Source: Chaenocephalus aceratus (taxonomy: Eukaryota > Chordata > Actinopteri > Perciformes > Channichthyidae). Taken from it: a DNA stretch of 64,000 nucleotides. The position numbers and the translations under genes are program-made. The notes below the pieces were generated by a model. That model saw nothing but the letters and a program-made list of their open reading frames with translations. It did not search any database and was not told the DNA's origin. Numbering within the stretch: position 1 is the stretch's first letter; each line of letters opens with the position of its first letter. The stretch spans positions 46,001 to 110,000 of the forward strand of contig JAMFTG010000549.1 in NCBI GenBank assembly GCA_023974075.1, in the 5' to 3' direction. Shown one piece after another: positions 34,105 through 46,110 of this stretch.

Positions 34105-35393
34105 GAGAGGCGAAGTCCCGCCCATACTTCCGCCCCATGGAAAATTATCTTTTAAAATTGACAAACATCATGTGTGTAATTTGTGGCACAATTCAAACGG
34201 GATCGAAAGATAATCTTTCTGTCTCCATTGACTTCAATACATACTTTTTCAGAATGTCACGAGGCTCAGGACCCAAACGCACGACACCAAAAACAGATCA
34301 GGATTAGCAAGGTCCTTTAATTAAGGTCAAAACACAAAGTGCTCACTTGGAGGATCACAACTCTAAACAAAAACATCTACATGGACTATCAAAAATGAAA
34401 CCAAAAGAGTCTATCGAAAATATACTTAACGCGATCAAGGAATGACTGGCAGGCTTGACGAGACAAGACGAACTGGCACAGGACGAGACGCAGACTACAT
34501 AAGGGGACCCAGGTGGCAACAATAAGGGAAACACACACAAGGGCAGGATGCTCTGAAACGAGAGGGAAAGGTTACTACAAAATCCATCCATCCATCTTCT
34601 CCGCTTCTCCGTGGTCGGGTCTCGGGGTATCAGTTCCAGCGGAGAGCCCCAAACGTTCCTTTCCCCTCATCAACCAGCTCTGACTGGGGGGTCCCAAGGC
34701 GCTCCCAGGCCAGCGAAGAGATATAATCCCTCCACCTGGTCCTAGGTCTACCCCTCGGTCTCTTCCCAGCTGGACGTGCCTGAAACACCTCCCTAGGGAG
34801 GCGCCCAGGTGGCATCCTAACTAGGTGCCCGAACCACCTCAACTGGCTCCTTTCGACGCGAAGGAGGAGCGGCTCAACTCCGAGTCCCTCCCTGATGACC
34901 GAACTTCTCACCTTATCCCTAAGGGAGACGCCAGCCACCCTGCGGAGGAAACCCATCTCAGCCGCTTGTATCCGCGATCTCGTTCTTTCGGGCACGACCC
35001 ATCCTTCATGACCATAGGTGAGGGTAGGAACACGGCCCGGTAGACAGAGAGCTTTGCCTTCTGGCTCAGCTCCCTTCTCGTCACACGGTGCGGTAAAGCG
35101 ACTGCAGTACCGCTCCCGCTGCTCCGACTCTCCGGCCCATCTCACGCTCCATTGTTCCCTCACTCGAGAACAAGACCCCGAGATACTTGAACTCCTTCAC
35201 TTGGGGTAAGGACTCATTCCCTACTTGGAGTGGACAGTCACTACAAAATAAAACAGGAAATCACGAGACAAGGCAAAAGACAAAAGGACTGAACTAAATA
35301 AATTAACTTAACACAAATGTCTAGGCACCACAATCATTTATCCGATATACGGTCCCATGGAGGTCCCGCGGAAAGGGAGGGACTTCGCCTCTC
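34105..35393. mobile_element. TIR element with nested repeats (GAGAGGCGAAGTCCC ends)
   Basis: GAGAGGCGAAGTCCCGCCC at 34105 and GGGAGGGACTTCGCCTCTC ending at 35393 are inverted, each with CCATGG further in (34135, 35355). The interior is another repeat (34246 on) split by an RTE-like LINE end. Superfamily unknown. Confidence 0.65.
34584..35239 (-). mobile_element. RTE-like LINE 3' end with 10-bp target duplication
   Basis: The minus strand encodes the C-terminus VPTLTYGHEGWVVPERTRSR, IQAAEMGFLRRVAGVSLRD, SQLRWFGHLVRMPPGRLPRE, GRPRTRWRDYISSLAWERLG, then the (GGAT)n tail. It is flanked by ACTACAAAAT at 34574-34583 and 35240-35249. 5'-truncated. Same family as 26406 and 52468. Confidence 0.85.
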
Positions 35394-36316
35394 GATACAC
35401 TCGTATTGTTATTTATTTTCTCTTTTGTTTATTTGCATTGCATTTGATGTTGAGGTAATACGAAAGAAATGAGGTTACATCAGAATCAGAATTTGACATT
35501 TTGTTTGATTAAAATAAAAAGTATTTAACATTAAAGACGTTTAAAAAGGAGTACAATGAATTTATGACAACTGCAGTATATTATATTTTACATTGAAGGC
35601 TGTGATTTAAAGAGAGGTAGCTATATATATAGAAATGTGCAACTATGCTCGGAGAGATGAACATACCTTTTTACAGGTAACTAGCAATTGTAATGGACTA
35701 CATTTGTATAGATACCCTTCCCCCCTTCAAACTGTCCTCAAGATTTCCTACAATTCTGGTTGAATCTCCTCCTCCACCTCCTCCACCTCCTCGCTTTGGT
35801 TATTTTCAGCTGGGCTCAAATGCAACTGCAGATTTCCTAATTTAAACGCACGGTTCCAGGTGACATAACACTTCCTGACATATATTTGGCCCCTGATTCA
35901 AGTTGAGGGGAGGATGTGGTGAAGAGTGATTGTAATCAGTGTGTGTGTGTGTGTGTGTGTGTGCGTGTGTGTGTGTGTGTGTCTTTGTGGGGAGTAGGGG
36001 GGCAGCAGGTGTGAGAAGGTTCCTCTCCGTCAGTCCTCATTAGTAACCTCGCAGACACCTGGCCTTCCAAAAGGAAGTGTGTTAAAACGATTCGACCCTC
36101 TCTAAACACATATTAGTTTGTCTGCTGGAAAATCTCTTGCAGGAACGAGTCCTTAAACCGGGAAATTAGTTATGTTTGTGATCCTGAAATAAGGTCTGTG
36201 CTTAACTCAATCTGAAGAGATTTTGTCCTACGACATAAAATACGTCAGTAAATACCCCGCTGGTGAATGAAAAAAACGGCGGTTGCTAACAAGTGTCTAA
36301 ATGAGACGACTAAACG
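35394..36316. other. non-coding; GT tract
   Basis: (GT)n at 35938-35983. No gene recognised. Confidence 0.4.
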
Positions 36317-37130
36317 CCATCACGCCCAACATTAGCCACCTTTAGCTTAGCGGTGGTGACGTGAAGTCATGTGACCGTGCTGTAGTTCCTTCATAGCCCA
36401 ACATTAGCCTCCTTTAGCTTAGCGGTGGTGACGTGAAGTCATGTGACCGTGCTGTAGTTCCTTTATAGCCCAACATTAGCCTCCTTTAGCTTAGCGGTAA
36501 TGACGTGAAGTCATGTGACCGTGCTGTAGTTCCTTTATAGCCCAACATTAGCCTCCTTTAGCTTAGCGGTGGTGACGTGAAGTCATGTGACCGTGCTGTA
36601 GTTCCTTTATAGCCCAACATTAGCCACCTTTAGCTTAGCGGTGGTGACGTGAAGTCATGTGACCGTGCTGTAGTTCCTTTATAGCCCAACATTAGCCACC
36701 TTTAGCTTAGCGGTGGTGACGTGAAGTCATGTGACCGTGCTGTAGTTCCTTTATAGCCCAACATTAGCCTCCTTTAGCTTAGCGGTGGTGACGTGAAGTC
36801 ATGTGACCGTGCTGTAGTTCCTTTATAGCCCAACATTAGCCACCTTTAGCTTAGCGGTGGTGACGTGAAGTCATGTGACCGTGCTGTAGTTCCTTTATAG
36901 CCCAACATTAGCCGCCTTTAGCTTAGCGGTGGTGACCTGAAGTCATGTGACTGTGCTGTAGTTCCTTTATAGCCCAACATTAGCGGCCTTTAGCTTAGCG
37001 GTGGTGACGTGAAGTCATGTGACCGTGCTGTAGTTCCTTTATAGCCCAACATTAGCCGCCTTTAGCTTAGCGGTGGTGATGTGAAGTCATGTGACCGTGC
37101 TGTAATTCCTTAATAGGCAGCCCAACATTA
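36317..37130. repeat. 72-bp satellite, array B, reverse orientation (about 11 copies)
   Basis: This is the reverse complement of the unit at 29966. Each unit reads CCTTTAGCTTAGCGGTGGTG, ACGTGAAGTCATGTGACCGT, GCTGTAGTTCCTTTATAGCC, CAACATTAG. Copies differ mainly at CCTCC/CCACC/CCGCC. Confidence 0.95.
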
Positions 37131-37790
37131 GCCGCCTTTTGCTCCCTGTTTCAATGAAAGAAATCTAATCGAATCAGGGAGATGCTGCCTTCAGGGAGCG
37201 ACTCAGAAATATAACACCCCTGCACCTCTCTGTGGCATTGTTTGTGAATAATCTAAGATGATGGCAGTCTGAAAGCTCTAATCAACAAACAACCTCTTAA
37301 AAGTTAATTAGGAGAATGAGATGGAACCGCAGCCAGCTGACAGTATGGTTTTGATAATTGTGCTGAGAAACCAGTGAAGTGCAGATGAAGCCGCTGAGTG
37401 TTGATGTTTGACTTGTGGCAATGCATTGTGGGTGTTTTTTCAGACCTCTGTGCAGTAGGTCTGAGTTTGGACTGGCTGCAGTAACGGTTCTGATAATAGT
37501 CACACAAAGGAAGTGGAATAAAACACAGATGTTTTCCAAAATGTCAGCCTTTATCTTCATCTAAATATACAAATGACTTCCTCTCCTTTCTCCTCAATTC
37601 TGGTCACAATGTTCATTTGACTTTGGTAATATTAATGGAAACGTTTTAGTAAATAGACTTTCTGGTGTATCAAATCAGATGATTGATACCAGAGTGCTTT
37701 CGAAATAAAATATAGTATGTAATATGTTTTCTGAAACGTTTTCAATAACTACCCCATGACATATTTTTCCAGCAAGTACCACCTGACTAG
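37131..37790. other. no recognised gene
   Basis: Non-coding DNA; nothing identified. Confidence 0.4.
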
Positions 37791-38027
37791 TACCAGACAT
37801 GTCATCACTACGTAACACTCTCCTATTGGCTAGCGCTCCAACACATTGTACATGATAGGCTAAGGGGCGGGACATCTCTAAACGGTCGACCAATCACAAC
37901 AGAGCCGGCCAGCTAACCAATCAGAGCAGACTGGGCTCTGGTTTCAGACAGAGGGTGAAAAGAGGTTTTAGCATGGACACAGTAGAGCCACTAGATACTA
38001 ATATAATAATATGGCCCCTTTAAATGC
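37791..38027. mobile_element. non-autonomous fish repeat (GGGGCGGGACATCTC type)
   Basis: ACACATTGTACATGATAGGC then TAAGGGGCGGGACATCTCTA recurs inverted at 48600-48720, and a related part is at 63290-63490. It ends TGGCCCCTTTAAAT. Limits uncertain. Confidence 0.5.
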
Positions 38028-39714
38028 ATCAATAATCATAATCCAGTAATTTAATATATATGATTCTGAAATGGGACATTAAATAAAATACTTTTTACAC
38101 AATTAAGATTTTGAATGCAGGACTTAACAAAGTATTTGTACCAGTGTTTTTATTTGTATCTCCCTGTTGCGATCTCACAGACAGATGGTAGACGACCATG
38201 AACAAATCACTTAGGAGCGGCAGTATTGAATATACTGGAGACTACATACGTTATGTTTACACAACGTCTAAATGACCTTTACGTTTGCACTGCCTCGTTG
38301 TTTGCTGATTAAATCTGGAGAGACTTAAAGAGCATCCTTGTGGTGATTTATAATTAAAGTCATATGCTTTCTTATCTGTGTGTAGCTTTGGAAGGCCTAT
38401 ATTTAATTCAACCCTATAATAATATTTGTCTAAAAAAAAGCGTGTTTGTTCCACCCTTTTTATTACTATTGATCCACACCTCTCTCAGTGTATTTCCCTT
38501 GTTGTGGTGTTGGTAGTTGTATACAGTGTGTAATCAAACAGTCCTGTAATCTCCATTGTGTTGGCATTCCCGTTCAGCCAGTTTGAAAACATAATTTACA
38601 AAATGGATCGCCATTTATCAGACAGAGCTCATCCTGCCAGGAAACACACAGTGGACCAACACGTAATATATATTCATCATAACATATATTTAACAAACCA
38701 ATGTTCAACTTCTCAGTGACAGGATTAACAAAGACACAGATTTGTTTTACCATGACACTCGGTCTAATATTGAAGTGTAACCTGTTAAGCCCGAGAGCCC
38801 CGGAAGAGGGGGCTGCAGGGTTTTTTTCTCACGAAACTGTGTCTCGGGGCTTCTTAATATTTAAAAACCTATTAGTGTGTTATACCAGATTAACGGGAAG
38901 AAACTCGGCTAACTGACGATACAAACCATTTCTACCAAAACAAAACACAAGTCTCATAAGAAGCGTCTAAATGACCGCTGAGCGAAAACATGCTAATGCA
39001 CTTAGCACAGAACTCAAGGTAAAAATACCCTTATTACTTATCGTAACTGCACATACAAGATATCCGACTAAAGCTGATATTCCACAGATTTTATTACATT
39101 TAAGAAAGAAAATGTTGTAACATAAATACAACATGGCAAATCATTATTTCATAAACAAAATAATGATCTTTATGAAACTTTCCCTGGATGTTGCCAACAT
39201 ATTTCAGCATGCATGATCCTTCCCATTTGTCTCATACTTGTGGAAGAAATTGCTCTGGAGTCCAGTTACATTTACCATGTCTTATAACTCTGGACAAAAA
39301 AGCTATTGCATTTTTATGACCCTTCTTTGTACATGACTTATCAAGAATGTCCTCTGGATTGCACCATACCGTTTTGCTGCACTGCATTGGGGCAATAATC
39401 TTATATTTCGTACAAGCCACAAATCATAATGTGCTGCAGCTCCATCAGCACTTTCAACACCAACTAATAAAGTCTGTTAAAAGCTGCTTAGCTCTGTACT
39501 TACTGACCAGGAATACTTGCATTCTGGCATTGCATAAAAAAAACATGGCTTTTATCTGCCAAGGGTATGAAATAAAGCCGTCATTTGGTACGGTGGTTAC
39601 ATTCCAATCAGGATCAGGAGAGACTTGTTTGGATTTAACAGTGTGTATTTATGCCAAGAATACACAGATGAACGTAATGGTGTTTGGTGATTGGACCTCG
39701 TTGTGTTACATCAT
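38028..39714. other. repeat-like DNA without an identified gene
   Basis: 38040-38130 resembles the 'aagtaaaagtac' repeat. 39230-39430 has a minus-strand frame (CSKTVWCNPEDILDKSCTKK) that looks like decayed coding sequence but that I do not recognise. Confidence 0.35.
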
Positions 39715-40007
39715 CAGTGGCGGACTGGCCATCGGGACGTTCGGGATGGGCCGGGACCTAAGTGGGCCGGTCGGACGATGTGGGCCGGTCGGATAAGTCA
39801 CTAGCAACCCCCCCACTAGCAGCAACCCCCCCCGGTCGGACGATGTGGGCCGGTCGGATAAGTCACTAGCAACCCCCCCCCCCGGTCGGACGATGTGGGC
39901 CGGTCGGATAAGTCACTAGCAACCCCCCCCCGTTGACAATTTACTAGTGGTACCGAAGTGGGCCGGTCGAGATGCCCGGGCTGATTTTTACTCCCGGTCC
40001 GCCCCTG
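39715..40007. mobile_element. hAT-like MITE with internal repeat
   Basis: The ends CAGTGGCGGACTGG and CCGGTCCGCCCCTG are inverted. The flanks TACATCAT (39707-39714) and CCCATCAT (40008-40015) are a degraded 8-bp duplication. Inside, a segment GGACGATGTGGGCCGGTCGG followed by ATAAGTCACTAGCAACCC is repeated three times (39765-39930). Confidence 0.65.
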
Positions 40008-40317
40008 CCCATCATATAGGATGACTTAAAATTCCCATTATAAATATTTATCATTATGTTTTCCTCACACTCAAGTAACCTTTTGGATGCAGGATGTCAA
40101 CGTAGAGGTAATTTAGATTGAGGTCTTTCTACCTTCACTCATGTAAAATATCTTTTATCATAATATAAAATTTAGATGCAAGTCCTCACATTTGGCTTTT
40201 TTTGCTTGTAAAATGACTCAAACTAATGAATTAATCACATACAAAGTTAACTGACTAACTGTTGAATAATTAAAGGTTATTTATAACATATTTTTTAAGT
40301 CTGTGTCTCCCTACATT

Positions 40318-40998
40318 AAAGGTGGGGTAGGTAAGAATGGAGAAACCAGCTCGAGTGGCTAGAATTTGAAAATACACAGCCGGAAAAAATCTGCCACTTC
40401 CTCACAGAGCCCCTCCCCCAACACACATGAACGCGCACCTGACCAATGAGGGCACGAGATAAGTCTGTGCCCAGATGGAAGGCTGACAGGTAGGTAGGCC
40501 ATCCAGTTACTTTAGCCGGCTCAGATGATTGGCCGAATCCACCGTTACATCTGGGACCCAGGAGATGGCGCCATTGGAGGAGACAACCTACCGCGCCGGC
40601 AGTGGACCACTCTGAACCGTCTACGAACTGGGGTCGGTCGCTTTAAAACCTCGATGAAGACGTGGGGCTTGGCGGACGGTGCGGCGACCCTGAGCAGACC
40701 GCTGTCCATATAATCACCATCTGCCCCTTGTATAGACCACCCTCGGAAGCCAGCCTCTTCGACCTAGGACCAGAGATGCGGGCATGGCTACACGACACCG
40801 AGTCGGACCTCTAACGTTACACGAAAGAAGAAGAAGATGATTGGTCGTGCTTTTTACAGCGCCACGGCTTCCACAGATGAGATATTTATATGTATTTATT
40901 GTCAAAGCACTTAATGTATTCATTGCTATCGGGACGTTAAGAGCATTCCATGGAATATAACAACAAGTGTTTCTGAAGTGAATTACCGACCCCACCTT
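40318..40998. mobile_element. MITE with AAAGGTGGGGTAGGTAA ends
   Basis: AAAGGTGGGGTAGGTAAGA at 40318 and TTACCGACCCCACCTTTA at about 40984 are inverted ends, with TA on both sides. A LINE end is nested in it. Superfamily uncertain (Tc1/mariner-like TA target possible). Confidence 0.7.
40533..40836 (+). mobile_element. 5'-truncated LINE end with 8-bp target duplication
   Basis: It encodes QWTTLNRLRTGVGRFKTSMK then TWGLADGAAT, the conserved C-terminal segment of a fish LINE, and ends in a (GAA)n-rich tail. It is flanked by ATGATTGG at 40525-40532 and 40837-40844. The usual C-x-C-G...H-x3-C part is altered. Confidence 0.75.
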
Positions 40999-41445
40999 TA
41001 CGGTCCTCCAAACTCCGTCTCAAACATTTAATTTTTTGCCTAAAGGTTGTCCCATTAAAATATATTAAATACTCATCATGCATAATGTGCTTTAAAGTTC
41101 CAATAATGAAAACTCATTCTCTATAATTAATAATTAACTTCGTTCGTCTCCTCGTATAAAGTATAATTTCACTTGCAGGACTTTTACTTACTTTTTTCTC
41201 CTGAAGTAAATGATCCGAGTAGGCGTCGTTTAGCAGCACTCAGTAAAGGGACGAGAGAGAGGCCATGACTTTGCAGCACTTGTTGTTTCTGTCATCTTAA
41301 AATCATTAAGTAGCTTCAATTACGGCCAACCGGAAGTCTGCTTTCTGGGTTGTCGTTATAAACCACTAACCCCCCCAGAGAGCGGGAAATCAACAGTGCC
41401 AGTGGTCATGGACATGGTCAATCAGAGGCTAAATACACTTCAGAC
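40999..41445. other. no recognised gene
   Basis: Non-coding DNA. Confidence 0.4.
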
Positions 41446-41660
41446 CAGAGTCCGGCACGGGTCTGATTTTCAAGACCCGCTTCCGCAAACCGACCCGTCC
41501 CGTCGGCACAAGATCCGCAAACCGACCCGAACCCGCATATCCTATGAGCAGTGAAAACGTGCAATTATTAACACACGCAGTTGCATATTTGGCTCAAAAA
41601 GCGTGGGATGTTGGTTCTTTCCTCCATCTAGGTCCTAGGATGATTTCGCTCTTGAGGAAG

Positions 41661-41721
<61 letters not shown>

Positions 41722-42680
41722 GTTTATTTATAGCCCAATATCACAAATGTTACATTTGTCTCAGTGGACTTCACAGTTTGTACAGAATATCAGTATGACA
41801 ATACGACACCTTAGACCCTCTGTCCTCAGACCCTCTGTCCTTAGACCCTCTGTCCTTAGACCCCCTGTCCTCAGACCCCCTGTCCTCAGACCCTCTGTCC
41901 TTAGACCCTCTGTCCTCAGACCCCCTGTCCTTAGACCCTCTGTCCTCAGACCCTCTGTCCTCAGACCCTCTGTCCTTAGACCCTCTGTCCTTAGACCCTC
42001 TGTCCTCAGACCCTCTGTCCTTAGACCCTCACATCGTACAAGGAAACACTTCCAGAGAAAACCCACAGTTTAAAGGGAACATGGGAGAAACCTCAGGGAG
42101 AGCAGCAGAGGAGGGATCCCTCTCCCAGGACGGACAGACGTGCAATAGATGCCGTGTGTAAATTGAAAAGATAATACATTTGCAACATAGGTAGTCCAGA
42201 TGTTTGGAAATGCATGTGTGTATAATAGGAAGATGAATCCACGAGGATATCCATCCAGGACCGATGATCCAGGACCACAGCCACGACTCAAGATCCAGGG
42301 CTCGCGATCCAGGACACAGGACCGCAGGACCATCCATGACTCCGGATCCCGGCGTATATAGACACCAAAAAGAAAGACATGTGGGGAAGCTGGAAGTGTT
42401 ATTGAAAATGCTGTATTCTCCGAGCTCCGCCTTCACCTCAGCCATTTCGAATGTGGCGCACTCAGCAGCAGATTGATGCGGTGCAGATTATGATTATGCG
42501 CGGTCCCGCGGGGGAGAGGTCTGAGGATTTAAACATTAAACTATTATTATTTTTAATATATTTATTATGCAACACCCGTGAGCAGACCCGCATCATCTTT
42601 GGTTTACCCAGAACCGAACCCGGAAAAAATACCACCCACGAGTCACTTTTTTTGCGGGTCACCCGTCGGGTAGGACTCTG
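41446..42680. mobile_element. hAT element (CAGAGTCC ends) split by L2 copy 3
   Basis: The ends CAGAGTCCGGCACGGGTC and GACC/ACCCGTCGGGTAGGACTCTG are inverted with small differences. The flanks CTTCAGAC (41438-41445) and CTTCAGAT (42681-42688) match at 7 of 8 bases. The unsplit element would be about 500 bp and non-coding. Confidence 0.75.
41661..42393 (-). mobile_element. L2 LINE copy 3, 3' UTR only, with expanded 15-bp repeat
   Basis: The tail (CAAT)n is at 41661-41720, then GTTTATTTATAGCCCAATAT and the same 3' UTR as copies 1 and 2, truncated at about 42393. The GACCCTCTGTCCTTA/CA units number about 15 here (41813-42030), against one in copy 1 and three in copy 2. Confidence 0.85.
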
Positions 42681-42688
42681 CTTCAGAT

Positions 42689-43646
42689 TGCTGTTACGAC
42701 CCCCCTTCATATAAAATAAATTATCTTGCAGGGTAGGTTTGGAAGGACCCTAAGTGCAGTTATTACATTTGAGTCCTTCTCTTTATTGCAATATTCCAAT
42801 TTATCGGTAACTCAGTTAAATATATTTATAATGCATATTTTAATAGAGGAAAGATTAAGAAAGGCAGACTCCTTCCTGTATGTATTGAACGTGTTGCTGA
42901 CTGTCTGATATCTGTCTAATTATGTTTACATGTCATCAATGACTAAGTGCAGAAATAATAATGAGTTATTTTACTCGTTTTGCATCTGATCACTAGAGAT
43001 TATATTATTTCAAACTTGTTATTTTAGGAATGTACCATCATACATATACATATTCATTATTCATTACTATAGTGATACTAGTTTTGTTCGCAGCACAACC
43101 AGCTGCAAACAAAACATCTGCATTGATTGTTTTGTAAAGTTTTTGTGGCTAGGTTGCTAGCAGTAGCTTTTTACGCTATCGGAGCAACATTAGCGTTCAT
43201 TTGCTGTTATATTTTTCTTTACCTCACACCAATATATGAATATTCACTTTTCAGCTCACTTCTTTTGTCTCTACTAACTCCTGAGTAAAATATATCTCAC
43301 TCTTTAGCTGCCCCACAATGTTCACCGCTAACTTGGTCTGTTAGCTGTGCGATGCTAAGCTGCTAATGCTAGCTTACAGATGAATCTAAAAGAAAATAAG
43401 GTGGTTTCAAATTGTAAAATAAAACTGGACAGTAAGACAAAAACAATGAGTTTAAAGATGCGAAAAGACAGATGTTAATGTGTCACTTGGTAAAACATAG
43501 TTCATCTGAACAACAGTTAACATTTGCGCTAGCATTAGCAGTTATATTAGCCATAGCCAGTATCCTTAGCCTCAGTAAGATGTTTGATGCATTACAGATA
43601 TTTTCTCATTTTTCATAGTTTCTTTCCTCTAAATTGTATATACTTC
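42689..43646. other. no recognised gene
   Basis: AT-rich non-coding DNA with scattered GCTAGC/TTAGC words. Confidence 0.4.
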
Positions 43647-44953
43647 CAGAGATGGGGTCGTTACTAAAAAAAAGTAATATATTACACTACTTCGTTACTC
43701 TCTACATAAAGTAATTCGTTACTTTACTCGTTACTTTACTCGCAGGGCCGGCCCGCCCCTCCCTGCAGGCAGATCACGCAGACTGCTAAAGTTTCAAATG
43801 TTCTCTTTAGTTCAGTTTCCATTGTCGCATAAGACTGATCCAGATAGCTCCTGAATGTTTTCCTATCTGACCGTGGCTGTCCTCTGTCTCCTGCTATCTG
43901 ACCGTGGCTGTCCTCTGTCTCCTGCTATCTGACCGTGGCTGTCCTCTGTCTCCTGCTATCTGACCGTGGCTGTCCTCTGTCTCCTGCTATCTGACCGTGG
44001 CTGTCCTCTGTCTCCTGCTATCTGACCGTGGCTGTCCTCTGTCTCCTGCTATCTGACCGTGGCTGTCCTCTGTCTCCTGCTATCTGACCGTGGCTGTCCT
44101 CTGTCTCCTGCTATCTGACCGTGGCTGTCCTCTGTCTCCTGCTATCTGACCGTGGCTGTCCTCTGTCTCCTGCTATCTGACCGTGGCTGTCCTCTGTCTC
44201 CTGCTATCTGACCGTGGCTGTCCTCTGTCTCCTGCTATCTGACCGTGGCTGTCCTCTGTCTCCTGCTATCTGACCGTGGCTGTCCTCTGTCTCCTGCTAT
44301 CTGACCGTGGCTGTCCTCTGTCTCCTGCTATCTGACCGTGGCTGTCCTCTGTCTCCTGCTATCTGACCGTGGCTGTCCTCTGTCTCCTGCTATCTGACCA
44401 TGGCTGTCCTCTGTCTCCTGCTATCTGACCGTGGCTGTCCTCTGTCTCCTGCTATCTGACCGTGGCTGTCCTCTGTCTCCTGCTATCTGTATATGTTGCG
44501 CAGTCTATCTCTGCTCACGCTGTTGCGTCAGCGTGTTCTCCTGCGTGTTGGCCATGTGTTGCACTGGAGCCAGACTGGAGCACACCGCAAAGACTTCAGC
44601 CGAGCACGTACGAACTGCGCATGCGTGAGTGGCAATAACTCTCCTTACCAGCAGGCGGCGGTAGTGTGTATTCGTCATTCAAAACAGGCAACAAGCGGAA
44701 AACAGAGCAGAAGAACAGACTACGTGTGTGATATAAATAAACAACAGCTATGTGCGGTAGCTTCACCTTAGCATGTGTTCTTTGCAGGTGTTTGTTGAGG
44801 TTTGATTATGACTGATTTTAGAAAGTAACGAAGTAACGCGTGTCGGGGCAATGTTAGTAACTGTAGTGTAATTACTGAATTATAAAAGTAACGCGTTACA
44901 CTACTCCGTTACCGACAAAGTAATATAATTACATTATTATACACCCAACTCTG
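43647..44953. mobile_element. hAT element with perfect 8-bp duplication, carrying a 31-bp array
   Basis: The left end CAGAGATGGGGTCGTTACT and the right end ATTATACACCCAACTCTG are inverted. TATACTTC is repeated perfectly at 43639-43646 and 44954-44961. Near the ends are ACTTCGTTACTC / GTAACGCGTTACACTACTCC words typical of a common fish hAT MITE. A second hAT-type end (CAGGGCCGGCCCGCCCCTCC) lies at 43744. Confidence 0.85.
43858..44487. repeat. 31-bp tandem repeat, about 20 copies
   Basis: The unit is CTATCTGACCGTGGCTGTCC + TCTGTCTCCTG. It is almost perfectly homogeneous (one CGTGG to CATGG variant at 44399), so young or concertedly evolving. Confidence 0.97.
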
Positions 44954-44961
44954 TATACTTC

Positions 44962-45815
44962 AATATGCAATACATCAAACTGCTACTGGTTTATTCGTGC
45001 TCTTATAAACACATTCCAAAAAGTACGATTACAACGTCTGTTCTGCTGTTTCTCAGCCGTTAGCTTCCAGATAGTCCCGGGGTGTTGCCTTCTTCAGTGC
45101 ACACACGCTAGCTGTTCGTTTGCATTGTGGTACCATCAACTCAAGAGCTGCTCTAATCATTAGTGCCTCGTTTATAGCAGTCCGTCCTCTTATTGACAGC
45201 AGTCCAATTAAGAGTGCTTTGGCGGTCTGATAGATTTCATGCATCTCTGCTCAAGAACACACCAAATAGCTCTCACCCTTTCTTCTCTGTGCAACATCCT
45301 CTCTTACTCAGACTCAATATCTTCACCCCCCTAAGTTATTTAGAGGCATTTCCCTCCGAGGGGCCGTTCAGCCAGGAATCTATCACTAAAATGGCGAGGG
45401 CTCCATAAAGCAGGAGTGGGGACAGCAGCAGCAACACTGAGGCTTTTTACTGCATGGCAGGCAATATGATTAGTGTGAAGTATTGTGTGCATGTGCTGCT
45501 TTACACACACCAGTAACTACACTCAGTGTTTCTACCATACAGGGAGAATATCGGTTGTTAAAATTACTTTCCCTCTCTTTCCTGCCGCTTTGTAATTGCA
45601 CCATTAGGCGCAGCGCTGGAAGTGATTATTTGTTTTGAGAGGTTGCACTGCAGCTCGTGTAATTGGTTCTGACGCGCAGAAGACTGGCAATATTTTAAAC
45701 TGACGGAAGAGCTGAAACATTGCATATTTACTTACAATCAGGATGTATTCAGGCTTTTGACTGAAGTATGTAATATAACACTAACGCAAAGAGGTGTTCA
45801 TAGATAGAACAGAAG
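44962..45815. other. no recognised gene
   Basis: Non-coding DNA. Confidence 0.4.
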
Positions 45816-45819
45816 GCAT

Positions 45820-46110
45820 GAAACCCTCTTTAATGGTCACACAGCAGCACAGGGACATGTGTCCTCTGCTTTTAACCCATCCTAGTGCCAGGAGTCTAGT
45901 ACTAGGAGCAGTGGGCAGCTATTGTACAGCAATGGGAGTGAGGGGGGTGTCCGGTGGCTTGCTCAAGGGCAGGGCAGGAGGTGAACTGGGACCTCTCCAA
46001 GTAGCAGTCCACACTCCATATTTTAGGTCTGGTCGGGGACTTGAACCGGCGACCCTACGGCTCCCAGTCCAAGCCCCATACTGACTGAGCCACTGCTTGC
46101 TTGCCACATC
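45820..46110 (-). mobile_element. tRNA-like SINE or retroposon
   Basis: On the minus strand GTGGCTCAGTCAGTATGGGG (A-box-like) and GGTTCAAGTCC (a perfect B box) are about 35 nt apart, followed by a body CTTGAGCAAG... and AATGGTCACACAGCAGCA in reverse. No tRNA cloverleaf or anticodon arm is convincing, so this is a retroposon head rather than a tRNA gene. Confidence 0.55.

Noticed and set aside
29966..37130. CRISPR-like regular repeats
   Set aside because: The units are contiguous 72-bp satellites without unique spacers, in a vertebrate genome.
39347..39796. 149-codon plus-strand frame
   Set aside because: Unrecognised, ends inside a hAT-like MITE; the opposite strand looks more like decayed coding sequence.
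46010..46095. tRNA gene
   Set aside because: Good B box and A-box-like words, but no credible acceptor stem or anticodon arm, and a retroposon body follows.
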